A stretch of DNA of 64,000 nt from AP-15 sp963732095 (lineage in GTDB: Bacteria > Pseudomonadota > Alphaproteobacteria > ATCC43930 > CGMCC-115725), in the NCBI GenBank assembly GCA_963732095.1, contig CAVSZA010000026.1:1-64000 (forward strand). The letters run 5' to 3'. Positions within the stretch are counted from its first letter, which is position 1; every line of letters begins with the position of its first letter. The position numbers and the translations under genes were made by a program. Positions 18,460 to 26,996 of this stretch are shown here, piece by piece. Below the pieces are notes generated by a model. It was not told where the DNA came from and searched no databases. It worked only from the letters and a program-made list of their open reading frames with translations.

Positions 18460-18595
18460 TCATCTCTGCCCACGCTGGGCAGCCAGCCATGGAGCGGTCA
18501 TAGCAGCCGGGAAAGCAACGTCACATCGACGATTTGTTAGGCGCGCCGTCCGTGGCTCGGGACAGCAGATCCTATCGAGGATCGCCAGTCTCACC
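18460..18595 (-). pseudogene. 3' part of small gene split by IS21-family insertion
   Basis: Joined to the minus-strand piece at 21193-21124 after removing one target copy, the reading frame continues ATSVRL, then AILDRICCPEP. This matches TSVRLAIVDKICGPEP of the intact paralogue at 16634-16852. The frame runs on to a TGA at 18460-18462. The gene was intact until the transposon inserted, then possibly drifted. Confidence 0.7.
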
Positions 18596-18780
18596 TGTCA
18601 AACGGCAAGCAATTGGGACCCCGGATCGGCATCGAAAAGGGACCCCTCACCGGCGTTGGGACAGGCTTGTCCCGGTAGCGAACAGGAGGGTCCCGCGCGC
18701 GTCGCGCAGTGCCCTCACAAGCGACGGAGCGGCGCGCGTGGGAGGTGCCTGTTGCCCACCGGGGCAAGCCGGGGTGGCAC

Positions 18781-19509
18781 TCAGGCGCGGTGTTTGAAGC
18801 GCCAGCTCTCGTTGCCGGTTTCGATGATTTCGCAATGATGGGTCAGGCGGTCGAGGAGCGCGGTTGTCATCTTGGCGTCACCAAACACACTGGGCCAATC
18901 GCCAAAGGCCAGGTTGGTCGTGATGATGACCGAGGTGCGCTCATATAGCCGGCTGATCAGGTGGAAGAGCAGCTGGCCGCCGGTCTGAGCGAAGGGGAGA
19001 TAGCCGAGTTCATCGAGAATGATGAAGTCCATGCGCGTGAGATATTCGGCGAGCCGCCCCTGCCGGCTGGCGCGGGCTTCGCTGTCCAGCCGATTGACGA
19101 GATCGACGACGGCATAGAAGCGGCCCCTGGCGCCGCCGCGGATGCAGGCCCGCGCAATGGCTATGGCCAGATGCGACTTGCCGGTGCCGGTTCCGCCGAT
19201 CAGCACGGCATTGCGCTGTTCGGCCAGAAAGGCGCCGCTCGCCAGATCGCGGATCAGCGCCTCGTTGACCGGCGTGCCGGTGAAGTCGAAGTCGACGATG
19301 TCCTTGGCCAGCGGCAGCTTGGCGATGGTGAGCTGATACTTGATCGAGCGCGCCTGCTTCTCGGCGATCTCGGCGTTGAGCAGATCGCCGACGATGCGCG
19401 GCGGCTCGTGCCGGCGCTTGATGCCGGTGGTCATCACCTCGTCGTATGCCGCCCGCATACCGTAGAGCTTGAGCGTCGACATCAGCTCGAGAATGTCGGT
19501 GCGCTCCAT
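18781..19509 (-). CDS. istB: IS21 helper ATPase IstB
   Basis: This 242-residue AAA+ protein has Walker A at about residues 105-112 (GGTGTGKS) and Walker B in FIILDELGYLPF, followed by LLFHLISRLYERTSVIITTN as in IstB/DnaC-like ATPases. It regulates target selection and activity of the IstA transposase. Its ATG shares one base with the istA stop, as usual for this family. Confidence 0.95.
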   Translation of the reverse strand: MERTDILELMSTLKLYGMRAAYDEVMTTGIKRRHEPPRIVGDLLNAEIAEKQARSIKYQLTIAKLPLAKDIVDFDFTGTPVNEALIRDLASGAFLAEQRNAVLIGGTGTGKSHLAIAIARACIRGGARGRFYAVVDLVNRLDSEARASRQGRLAEYLTRMDFIILDELGYLPFAQTGGQLLFHLISRLYERTSVIITTNLAFGDWPSVFGDAKMTTALLDRLTHHCEIIETGNESWRFKHRA

Positions 19510-21044
19510 CAGGAAGCTCTCCGCAGGCTGTCATAGCGGGCGCAATCGGCGATTGGCAGATGTTGCAGCCGCAGCGCATCGGGGGTCAGGATCGTCGCCG
19601 CTGGCCCGGGGTCACGGTGCCGGGACAGGATGTTGAGAACGACGTCGGCGGAATGGACGCCGTCGGCGAGGGCTTCGGCGCAGGCTGCCTCGACCGCCGT
19701 CAAGCCGTCGGTCAGCACCGCCGACAGCACCTTGACCATCTGGCGGTCGCCGTCATCTGAGCCCTGCAGTTTACGCCGCAGGCGCTCGAGGCTGGCCGGC
19801 AAGAGCCAGTCCTTGAACGGAGCGCCGTTGCGCAAGGCACCAGGCTTCCTGGCGAGCACCGGGACGTAATGCCAGGGGTCATAGATTGTCTCGCCGCGGC
19901 CAAAACGGCGTCGATGCTCGCCGACGATCGCGCCATCCTGGCGGATCACAATGCGATCGGCATAGGCCTGGATCTCGATCGGCCGTCCCACGGCGCGCGA
20001 GACGACCGAGTACTTGTTGTTGTCGAAGCGCACCAGGCAGGTCTTCGAGACTGAGGCTTGCGTCGCGTGGAACCCATCGAATGGCCCAGTAATTTGCACC
20101 AGCTGCGGCCGCTCCGCCTCGAAAGCCTGCCAGATCGTGCAGTCGGTCAGCTCGGGGTGCTTGTGCGCTTTGGCGTAGGCAACGCATCGGTCGAGCAACC
20201 AGGCATTCAGCTCCTCGTAGCTCGCCACCCGTAGCCGTGGTGTGAAGAAGCGCTCGCGCACCACTCCGACCTGGTTCTCGACCTGCCCCTTTTCCCAGCC
20301 CGAAGCCGGCGTGCAGGCCGTTGGCTCGACCAGGTAATGGCCACACATTCGCAGAAAGCGGCGGTTGAACTGGCGGTCTTTGCCGATGAACACGGTTTCG
20401 ACCGCCGTCTTCATGTTGTCGTAGATGCCGCGCGTGCAGGTCCCCTTGAACAAAGCGAAGGCGCGATTGTGCGCGTCGAACACCATCTCCTGGGTCTCGC
20501 GCGGATAAGCCCGCACGAACAGCATGCGGCTGTGGCACAACCGGACATGCGCCACCTTGACAGTGACGGTCGTGCCGTTGATCAGCACGACCTCGTGGGA
20601 CCAGTCGAACTGGTAGGCCTCGCCCGGCGCAAAGCTCAGCGGCACGAAAGCTTCTGCCGTCACGGCGCCGCGCTCGGTACGCCACCTCTTGGCGTATCGA
20701 CGAATCGCGTCGTAGCTGCCCTGATAACCGAGGGCGCGTAGCTCCTCGAATATCCGGATCCGCGTCAGCCGCTCGCGAACCGGCTTGCCCTCGTTCTCCA
20801 GCAGCAGGCCGTCGAGCTGCTCGCGCCACGGATCAATCCGCGGGCGCGGCTGCCGGTTGCGCTCATAGCGAAACTCGGTCGCCTGCGACCGGATCACCTT
20901 GCGCACGACCCTTCGCGACACCCGAAGCTCGCGGCAAATCGTCTTGATCGGTTTGTTCTGGGCGAAATACGCCCGACGGATCTTCGCAATCGTCTCCACT
21001 ACCAGCATCCCCAACCTGGCCCCCGTATCCCCCACGGAAGCCAC
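19509..21044 (-). CDS. istA: IS21-family transposase IstA
   Basis: The protein has 511 residues. The N-terminal helix-turn-helix (TICRELRVSRRVVRKVIRSQ) is followed by an rve-type DDE integrase core: the first aspartate in YQFDWSHEVVLINGTTVTVK, the second in TRGIYDNMK, and the glutamate in GWEKGQVENQVG. The order and length are normal and there is no lesion. Upstream of the start are about 80 bp to the right terminal repeat. Confidence 0.95.
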   Translation of the reverse strand: MASVGDTGARLGMLVVETIAKIRRAYFAQNKPIKTICRELRVSRRVVRKVIRSQATEFRYERNRQPRPRIDPWREQLDGLLLENEGKPVRERLTRIRIFEELRALGYQGSYDAIRRYAKRWRTERGAVTAEAFVPLSFAPGEAYQFDWSHEVVLINGTTVTVKVAHVRLCHSRMLFVRAYPRETQEMVFDAHNRAFALFKGTCTRGIYDNMKTAVETVFIGKDRQFNRRFLRMCGHYLVEPTACTPASGWEKGQVENQVGVVRERFFTPRLRVASYEELNAWLLDRCVAYAKAHKHPELTDCTIWQAFEAERPQLVQITGPFDGFHATQASVSKTCLVRFDNNKYSVVSRAVGRPIEIQAYADRIVIRQDGAIVGEHRRRFGRGETIYDPWHYVPVLARKPGALRNGAPFKDWLLPASLERLRRKLQGSDDGDRQMVKVLSAVLTDGLTAVEAACAEALADGVHSADVVLNILSRHRDPGPAATILTPDALRLQHLPIADCARYDSLRRAS

Positions 21045-21123
21045 TGTGGACCCGCCGTCCCGGGGGTCCCGATTGGATGCCGATCACCCCGAAAACGGGG
21101 TCCTTATTCCACGCCGATTCACA

Positions 21124-21193
21124 GTCTCACCGATGTCGCCGCATACTCGATCCGATCGATGATCCGCCACCAAACCCGCGATAATGCGCTCAT
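21124..21193 (-). pseudogene. 5' part of small gene split by IS21-family insertion
   Basis: From the ATG at 21193 it encodes MSALSRVWWRIIDRIEYAAT, SVRL, and then meets the terminal repeat. WWRIIDRIEYAATSVRL is homologous to WAWITDRIDYAVTSVRL of the protein at 16634-16852. GAGGAC lies just ahead of the ATG. The reading frame is also open further upstream. Confidence 0.7.
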
Positions 21194-21795
21194 GTCCTCA
21201 TCGTCATCCACCAAGAGCATAAATCCGGATGGAACAGAAGTTCCCTGTGGGGACGATACCCATCGTTTCTCGCTGGCCATTCCATCAGACATCGCGGTTT
21301 TCCGGGCTGAGATTGTCATCAACACCGCAAGGAGTTTCCTGCTTGTGTGGCACCGACAAAATATAGATTGGATGTAGTCAAAAAATCGTCTGACGCTCTA
21401 CAATAACGTGTTCGTCTAAAATAATGTCTTTAGATTAATTTACGGTGATTGTCTCTAGCTAGGATAATCTATAAAATCATTGCGATATTTTCGTCCGCGG
21501 ACAACATGGCAGCGTAGTTTCAATCTTCGCTGCCCTCATCATGATGAAGGGGTGTCCCCTGGAATACGGGCGTCGTCAAGTTCGCCCGATACGCGCTCTC
21601 GGTTCCACGCGTCGTCAACCCGAGGTCGCGCAAGCTGTTATGCCGACCACGAAACATCAGGTGGTCGTGGACCGCGATGCGAAGCGGGGCGGGTGCCTTG
21701 GTATTCCCCCAATTTCGTCACGAGAGCAGGCTCTTTAACTGAAGAGCCTCAACGACGAAAACCACGCGTTGGACTTAGCGTCCGCGGTCATGGTG
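21194..21795. other. AT-rich stretch without supported gene
   Basis: The part around 21,360-21,480 is very AT-rich. I see no coding frame with protein character. The plus-strand frame near 21,480-21,790 merely runs into the dehydrogenase remnant that follows. Confidence 0.4.
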
Positions 21796-21947
21796 AGAGC
21801 AATCGCGATCGAGCCGAATTGGTCACGCTGCGGCGGCTCGGTACGGTCGAGGATTGCCCCAAGGTCGTCGAATTCCTTGCGACCGACTTGTCCAATTATG
21901 TGACCGGGGCGGTGATCCCGATCGATGGCGGCTTGGTGCGGGGATAA
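21796..21947 (+). pseudogene. C-terminal fragment of short-chain dehydrogenase
   Basis: The piece encodes SNRDRAELVTLRRLGTVEDC, PKVVEFLATDLSNYVTGAVI, PIDGGLVRG, nearly identical to the end of the dehydrogenase at 26124-26909. The SDR C-terminal pattern VTGxxIPIDGG is clear. Nothing of the Rossmann core or catalytic YxxxK remains upstream. It is a duplicated relic. Confidence 0.85.
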
Positions 21948-22231
21948 CGGCCATCCCCGAAGGCTTCCGCCGCCCTTCAGTGGGCATTAGCGTATATAGC
22001 CGCCATAGTCGTTCAAGTTGGATTCGAGGCATGTGGCGGCGGGTCGTTATGCCCTCCTGATTGTGAAATACACATTTATATCTTGACAATTTCGCTCGTA
22101 TCGGTTAAAACTTCATTCCCTCAGCAGGTGCGGGATAGGGCAGTCCGTATTTTCCGGACTCGATAACGACGTGCACCACCGATATTTTCAGGGACGCCAT
22201 TTGTGTCAATAACCCAATCAAGAGACAGATC

Positions 22232-22585
22232 ATGTCCGACCTAATCCCGCACGGGGTCTGCCTCGCATCATCCCCGCAAATCATTGGGCTGATCGTCTTT
22301 TCCAACTTCAGCATCGCTTTAGCGTACTTCGCGATTCCGAGTATTCTCGCGATAGGAGTGTCGCGTTTTCGGACGCCCGTGCCCGTTATCAAAGCGCTTT
22401 TCGGCGTGTTCATTATCGGATGCGGGGGAACGTACGTCATGGACATCGTGACCATGTACCTGGGTGGTAACTGGTATTGGGCGCAGGTTGCTGTCTTGCT
22501 AATTACGGCAGCGGCAAGCCTGACCACATCAGCAGTCTTGATAGATGTCCTTTTACGTCCGAATAGATGGTTTCCACATGGATAA
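22232..22585 (+). CDS. Stand-alone ethylene-receptor-like three-helix membrane domain
   Basis: This 117-residue protein has three membrane helices. Its layout follows the N-terminal sensor of ETR1-type proteins and related bacterial histidine kinases: IPHGVC near the start, FSNFSIALAYFAIP in helix 1, FGVFIIGCGGTYVMDI in helix 2 and LLITAAASLTTSAVLI in helix 3. In plant ETR1 the copper site uses Cys65 and His69 with Asp25 nearby. Here Cys64 is kept, but the His position is Tyr68 and the Asp position is Asn25. No kinase domain follows; the protein ends after helix 3. The next gene overlaps it by 8 bp. It is likely a membrane sensor or anchor, but copper/ethylene binding is doubtful. Confidence 0.7.
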   Translation: MSDLIPHGVCLASSPQIIGLIVFSNFSIALAYFAIPSILAIGVSRFRTPVPVIKALFGVFIIGCGGTYVMDIVTMYLGGNWYWAQVAVLLITAAASLTTSAVLIDVLLRPNRWFPHG

Positions 22586-22919
22586 TCTCCTTAGCCTTCA
22601 ATTCCTTGGCCCCGCCGTTGTGGCCCTCATCACCGCTGCTGGCAGCTATTTTATAATAATCCAAAAGACACGGAACGAGTTAGCGGAGCAAACCAAGCGG
22701 GCTCTCGACGCTTTTCGAGAGAAAGCAGAGGTGGCTGAGGCCAACGAACGGCTGGCCTTTAGAGCGGAGCAAAGAGCGGAGATGCAGGAGCTACGTCAAA
22801 AAATCCAGCTATGCGAGACCGACAAGGGCGACATGATTGTAAAGTTGGCCGGAGCGCAGGCCAAGATCACCATCTTGGAAGCACGGGTGGGCTTACTTGA
22901 AAACGGTGCAGGACATTGA
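22578..22919 (+). CDS. Membrane-anchored coiled-coil protein
   Basis: One N-terminal membrane helix (FLGPAVVALITAAGSYFIII) is followed by a long charged helix (EQTKRALDAFREKAEVAEAN onward to the end), predicted coiled coil. The total is 113 residues. The ATG at 22578 lies inside the last codons of the preceding membrane protein, implying translational coupling. The pair may form a two-protein membrane complex. No enzymatic motif is present. Confidence 0.6.
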   Translation: MDNLLSLQFLGPAVVALITAAGSYFIIIQKTRNELAEQTKRALDAFREKAEVAEANERLAFRAEQRAEMQELRQKIQLCETDKGDMIVKLAGAQAKITILEARVGLLENGAGH

Positions 22920-23116
22920 CCCTTCCGAAACCCTCGCGCAGCCGTCTCTATGGCGACACCGGCCCGACCGCGGGGTGGCGCGAAAGGAAGGCCGAGCGGG
23001 TCAAAGCGCGGCTGCTGGCGCGGGCGAAGAAGGTTGCCAAGCCAGTCGAGGTTACAGTCTGGCTTGCAGTGGCCAACCTGAATTTTCATTGGCGAGTTCA
23101 GGGAGTTACCGAATAA
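22916..23116 (+). CDS. Possible small basic protein coupled to upstream gene
   Basis: A TTG at 22916 overlaps the TGA of the coiled-coil gene. The sequence SRLYGDTGPTAGWRERKAER, VKARLLARAK is protein-like and strongly basic, and ends with VTVWLAVANLNFHWRVQGVT. I do not recognise it. The TTG start and short length keep confidence low. Confidence 0.35.
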   Translation: MTLPKPSRSRLYGDTGPTAGWRERKAERVKARLLARAKKVAKPVEVTVWLAVANLNFHWRVQGVTE

Positions 23117-23270
23117 TTTAGTTGCAGACGTTGAGGCGAACATTCTTTTCAAGGCATTTGCTACGATGTTGATGGGAACTTGATATCCATCGCGGCGGTG
23201 TCGTGAAAAGGGACACCTAACCCGCTAGCACTGTTAACCTTGAGCCCACAACCAACGGTGGATCGCCGAT

Positions 23271-23492
23271 ATGTCGATGGTCGTGAGACTGGATCAGGTT
23301 TGGGAAGTATATTCCGTCCGTGCACGCGCGTGGATTCGAGCCACGGTCACCGGCCTTACGGCTGATAGTGCGACGCTCAACTATGAAAGCTTCCCCGGAT
23401 CGCTAACCGCCGATCTGTGGATAATGCGGTTTGAACCGACACGTTTTCGACTCGCAAGTTCATTCATAGGTGATCTCGTGGAGAACGAGTAG
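23271..23492 (+). CDS. Small hypothetical protein, 73 aa
   Basis: The sequence WEVYSVRARAWIRATVTGLT, ADSATLNYESFPG looks like a small beta-rich domain. No signal peptide or known motif is seen. It stands alone with no operon partner. Confidence 0.5.
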   Translation: MSMVVRLDQVWEVYSVRARAWIRATVTGLTADSATLNYESFPGSLTADLWIMRFEPTRFRLASSFIGDLVENE

Positions 23493-23703
23493 GCCCCGGA
23501 AAGAAGCGGCGAGATTTTCCGATTTGGTGGCGTCGTGCCCGAGAGGCCGCAAATCGTCTGCCCTTCCTCGGGAGACTGTTCGCCCGGTATCGCGAAGGTC
23601 GTGAGCCGATGCCACACGCAACCCTTCAACTGCCGAGGCCGTTCGTCCGACTCCATAACAAGTTTGATCCCTCAGCAGGGTGGCCTAATCTGTCGCTCCA
23701 TAG

Positions 23704-23892
23704 TTAACGATACCAACGTTGAGGGACGTTTATACCCGTTGATCTATACAGACCTGAGCCGCGCAGGAAAGCGCCGATCTTCTGCTGAATTTGCGGATCG
23801 TCCAGCAGACGCAAAAGCATCTCTTTGAACGTCTGGTGCTGCTCTGGCGTCATGATCTCGCCATCTAATAATAATTCGGTTCTGTTATCCAT
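23704..23892 (-). CDS. Possible small protein, 62 aa
   Basis: ELLLDGEIMTPEQHQTFKEM, LLRLLDDPQIQQKIGAFLRG is helical and protein-like, but I see no ribosome binding site and do not recognise a family. Confidence 0.35.
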   Translation of the reverse strand: MDNRTELLLDGEIMTPEQHQTFKEMLLRLLDDPQIQQKIGAFLRGSGLYRSTGINVPQRWYR

Positions 23893-24084
23893 CGTGCGAT
23901 CATACCCAAGGCCCGTCAGCCACGCCCCCGCGGGTCGAATCCTAAGCCGTTTTGAGACTACCGACAGGAAGTGGCCGTTCAGACTACGCTAAATTCAAGC
24001 GAACCCTTGCCGCTTCCAACCCCTGCGGCCCCAGACGAACAAATCGGAACCGCTTCGCGGTGGAACGTGGAACCGAGCAGAGGA

Positions 24085-24474
24085 TCAGGAAGCCTTCGAT
24101 AGCACCGTGGCCGGATTTCGCTCGGCCTCGATCACTTCCGCGAAGGTCCGGTGGTCTGGGAAAATCCAGTTCTCGCCCGGCAGCACGTCCCGAGCCCGAA
24201 TTGGGGAGTCTGGGAACAATTCCGGGCGGGCCTTCTTCCACTTTGCTAAGGCGACACTTTTTGCGATCAGCCGGTCCTTGACGTAATCGACGAGCTTCTG
24301 TGAAGCCGTGTTCGGTAATCTGCGCCGCACAGGCGCTAAAAGTTCGATCAGTAGCCAAAGCTCCCAGGCGATGTCCTCAAGTGATTCGAGAGGGGCTGGT
24401 GGAGATTTCGGATCTTGTGGCTCCGGATGCTGTGGTTCCAGCTTGCGTCTTACTGAAGTTTTCATAATCGCCAT
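24085..24474 (-). CDS. Hypothetical protein, 129 aa
   Basis: This soluble protein has a Pro-rich N-terminal segment (KLEPQHPEPQDPKSPPAP), a helical core (LEDIAWELWLLIELLAPVRR) and WKKARPELFPDSPIRARDVL near the end. There is no recognisable domain. The start may be at 24474 or 24465 (both ATG). Its 3' end abuts a short segment on the same strand whose other frame reads GLEAARVRL, like the end of the cold-shock remnant at 13210. Confidence 0.5.
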   Translation of the reverse strand: MAIMKTSVRRKLEPQHPEPQDPKSPPAPLESLEDIAWELWLLIELLAPVRRRLPNTASQKLVDYVKDRLIAKSVALAKWKKARPELFPDSPIRARDVLPGENWIFPDHRTFAEVIEAERNPATVLSKAS

Positions 24475-25220
24475 TAATATTTGCTAATGAACTGAACGGA
24501 CTATACAGCCCCCTGCGTCCCACAAACGTGCCGGATCACGTCCATTACGCGTCAGGGTGGATAATATTTGTCTGAAATGCCCCGAAACAAAACCTCTGCG
24601 CAGCGCTTTGGGGCATCCTCGCTGACAAAACAGTTACGGTGCCAGTCGGTCGAGCGGCCAAGCTGCTGCTCAGTGGACGCGTGCCCACGGCAGGCGGTAA
24701 TCCGGCATTTCGATTTTCGAGGGGCCGGGGAACCAGAATGGGTATTCGGTAATGAACCCATACCGAGCAATTACTCCGCTGCGGTGAGTCCTTCGACTGC
24801 ATCGCTGGTTAGACTTCGCCGAGGGCAGTCGACCTGAGGCAGAAAACAGCAGTAGAACCAGAGATACCGGGAACGATTTCGATACACATTGCGACAACAG
24901 CGAGCAGTTATTGGCTCTGTTAAACTCGCTGGGCTGGTGCTTAAAGGGTGCTGATCATCTAAGTTTGCGCTAACGGAGATGCTAACCTGAGGCTGAGATA
25001 AATCTTAAGATCGGATGGCTGCCTTCCCGGCATCAGACGATCACCTGGGCGTGGGCCCGGCAGCCAAGCATCGGTAGGGCGGTGCGACCGGCAAAATCAA
25101 TGTTAACGGAATATAAGGCCAATCGCTTGCACAATTCCTGTCTCAGCCCTCACGGAGCGAATGTTCGTTCCACGCGACGCACGGAGGGTGCAACAGAGCA
25201 AACTACTGGTCCAGGCTCTA
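24475..25220. other. No supported gene
   Basis: Short frames on both strands around 24,550-24,900 have no ribosome binding site or known motif. The stretch from 25,080 leads into copy B of the PAS_5 cassette. Confidence 0.4.
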
Positions 25221-25718
25221 ATGTTTCCCGATACAGACGAAATGTCGAACATAATCTCAGACACACTAAGGGTCGTGTTTAAACGGCGGCTAATTGATCG
25301 GGTACTGCGACTTTGGACGGAGGCGGCGCGCGGACAGGGGTTTCCGCGCCGCGACCAAATCGAGCCCTCAAAGCTGGGCGTCGACTGGGCAAATTGTCTC
25401 GTGATCGCCGTGCGATCGCCTGTCGAGCTTTCATATTTCGCTGCCGTTGGGGAAAACTTATCATTTGCGCACTCGCCCAAGAAAAGTCTGGCGGGCGTGC
25501 TCCTGTCACATCTGCCGCAGGTACTTTCCGAATGCCGTTGCCTAATGATCGAGGGCCGCGCGAGGCTTCACGATACCGATATCCTATATCGGAGCGCCCT
25601 TTACCCGCTATCTGACGACGGTATCTCAATCGACCATGTGCTGGGCGCAGCAAACTATCGCCCGCTGCGCGAGAATGAGGGGTTAATAACGCCCCTCATC
25701 CGGACGAAATGGCTTTAA
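25221..25718 (+). CDS. PAS_5-like domain protein, copy B of duplicated cassette
   Basis: Paralogue of the gene at 13411-13908, of identical length and with no gaps. Blocks such as ARGQGFPRRDQIEPSKLGVD and LYPLSDDGI are unchanged. Differences concentrate in the first 40 residues and around residues 90-100. I start it at 25221 (MFPDTDEMSNIISD) to match copy A; an in-frame ATG at 25161 would add 20 residues that have no counterpart. It is followed 112 bp later by the paralogous secreted protein. Confidence 0.75.
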   Translation: MFPDTDEMSNIISDTLRVVFKRRLIDRVLRLWTEAARGQGFPRRDQIEPSKLGVDWANCLVIAVRSPVELSYFAAVGENLSFAHSPKKSLAGVLLSHLPQVLSECRCLMIEGRARLHDTDILYRSALYPLSDDGISIDHVLGAANYRPLRENEGLITPLIRTKWL

Positions 25719-25830
25719 GAGGGTCTGTGCTTCCGTCCCAGTGACGCGCCTGCCCCGCCGCATTAAGGGACTCGATCTCACCGACCGTGATGTCCGCAGT
25801 AGGCGGTCGTGGTCGGCCCATGGGAGGAGC

Positions 25831-26070
25831 ATGAAACTTAGGGCCATAATCACTGCGATGGTGATCGCTCTCGCGACCCCGGCATTTGCCGATATCTCGG
25901 ATTACGAGTTGATGCACAGGCGGCTTGCCGATGTCCTCGGATCACGAGCGCAAGCGGACGCTGCATACGATAAGCTGATGAAAGAGGCCAGCACCTATGG
26001 TCAGCCTATCACCTCGGTGGTGGATCTGTTCATCGCACTCTGTACAGCAAGCGACGAATGTAAACCCTAG
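25831..26070 (+). CDS. Small secreted protein, copy B of duplicated cassette
   Basis: The start is ATG 25831 preceded by GGGAGGAGC. The signal peptide LRAIITAMVIALATPAFA is followed by DISDYELMHRRLADVLGSRA and ends CTASDECKP, with the same paired cysteines as copy A. It is 79 residues, 66 identical to copy A. The end of this gene is also where the truncated dehydrogenase begins, so it probably marks a recombination boundary. Confidence 0.75.
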   Translation: MKLRAIITAMVIALATPAFADISDYELMHRRLADVLGSRAQADAAYDKLMKEASTYGQPITSVVDLFIALCTASDECKP

Positions 26071-26123
26071 ACGGATACCGTTATTTTGCCCGGCAAGGCG
26101 AAGGGTTCGAGATCGGCGATGAG

Positions 26124-26909
26124 ATCATCACAGGCGCAGCACGGGGTCTCGGACGGGCCTACGCGAAGCGCCTCGCCGGATTGGGTGCGAAGGTCGCGGT
26201 CGCCGATCTGAACCTGCGCTCGTATGAGGAATTCGAGGCCGAAGCCAAGGACATGACCGCCGACAGCACCGTTGCCGAGATCGAGGCGGCGGGTGGTGCT
26301 GCCATAGGTATCGAAGTCGATGTCCGTGACCATGCGGCGGTGGAAGCGATGGTAGGGCGGGTCGTCCAGGAATGGGGCAGGGTCGATGTGCTGGTCGCGA
26401 ATGCGGGCGGAGGTCGTGGTCGGCCCATGGACACGAAGGCCAGCACCCTCGATCCGGCGCTCCTGCAACTCGTGACGGAAATGAACCTGTTCGGGACCGT
26501 CTATAGCTGCAACGCGGTTGCCCCGGCGATGAAGCAGCAGCGTTCCGGGAAAATCATCACGGTAAGCTCGGTCGCCGGGACCGCGCCGTCTGCTGATGGG
26601 GGCTATGCCCATTATGGGGCAGCGAAGGCCGCTATCGCCCACTACACGCGGTATCTCGCGCAGGATCTCGGGCCATTCGGGATCACCGTGAACTGTATAG
26701 CGCCCGGCGTGATCGCGACCGGGCGGATTATGGCGACGGTCATTCCTGGCAGCATCCAGAGCAATCGTGATCGGGCTGAGTTGGTCGCCCTTCGGCGGCT
26801 CGGGACAGTCGAAGATTGTCCCAAGGTGGTCGAGTTCCTGGCGACTGACCTCTCCGACTATGTGACCGGCGCAGTGATCCCGATCGATGGCGGACTTGTA
26901 CGGGGATAG
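26124..26909 (+). pseudogene. Short-chain dehydrogenase/reductase, N-terminally truncated
   Basis: The sequence contains the cofactor loop ITGAARGLGRAYAKRLAGLG, NAGGG, the serine in VSSVAG, the catalytic YGAAK and the end VTGAVIPIDGG of a classical SDR (NAD(P)-dependent alcohol/ketone oxidoreductase). The only usable start (TTG 26181) lies downstream of the cofactor loop, and in this frame a TAA sits at about 26061 with no start between. The expected first residues (LPGK-type strand) appear in another frame at 26085-26100, so a frameshift plus loss of the start has inactivated it. Its tail is duplicated at 21796-21947. Confidence 0.75.
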
Positions 26910-26996
26910 CCGATCCATCGGGCGGATTACTTGGGGCGAAGAGTGCGACCACCATCGAGGCAAGGCTGCTCTTACCAGTTCATTCCCCGAGCGCTC

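Larger units (their letters stand above)
18596..21123. mobile_element. IS21-family insertion sequence, complete
   Basis: The left end reads TGTCAAACGGCAAGCAATTG then GGACCCC; the right end, read inward from 21123, is TGTGAATCGGCGTGGAATAA then GGACCCC. These are imperfect terminal inverted repeats starting with TGT. Further inside both ends carry GATCGGCATCC/GATCGGCATCG copies, the multiple internal repeats typical of the family. The 8-bp target duplication GTCTCACC flanks the element at 18588-18595 and 21124-21131. The element is about 2.53 kb and holds istA and istB in the usual order. Its ends and both genes look intact, so it may be active. Confidence 0.9.

Noticed and set aside
24545..24897. 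Minus-strand frame with YGFITEYPFWFPGPSKIEMP
   Set aside because: Protein-like stretch but no start, no ribosome binding site and no recognisable family; not enough to call even a pseudogene.
26067..26963. Minus-strand 298-codon frame opposite the dehydrogenase
   Set aside because: Antisense of an SDR gene; Arg/Pro/His-rich without motifs.
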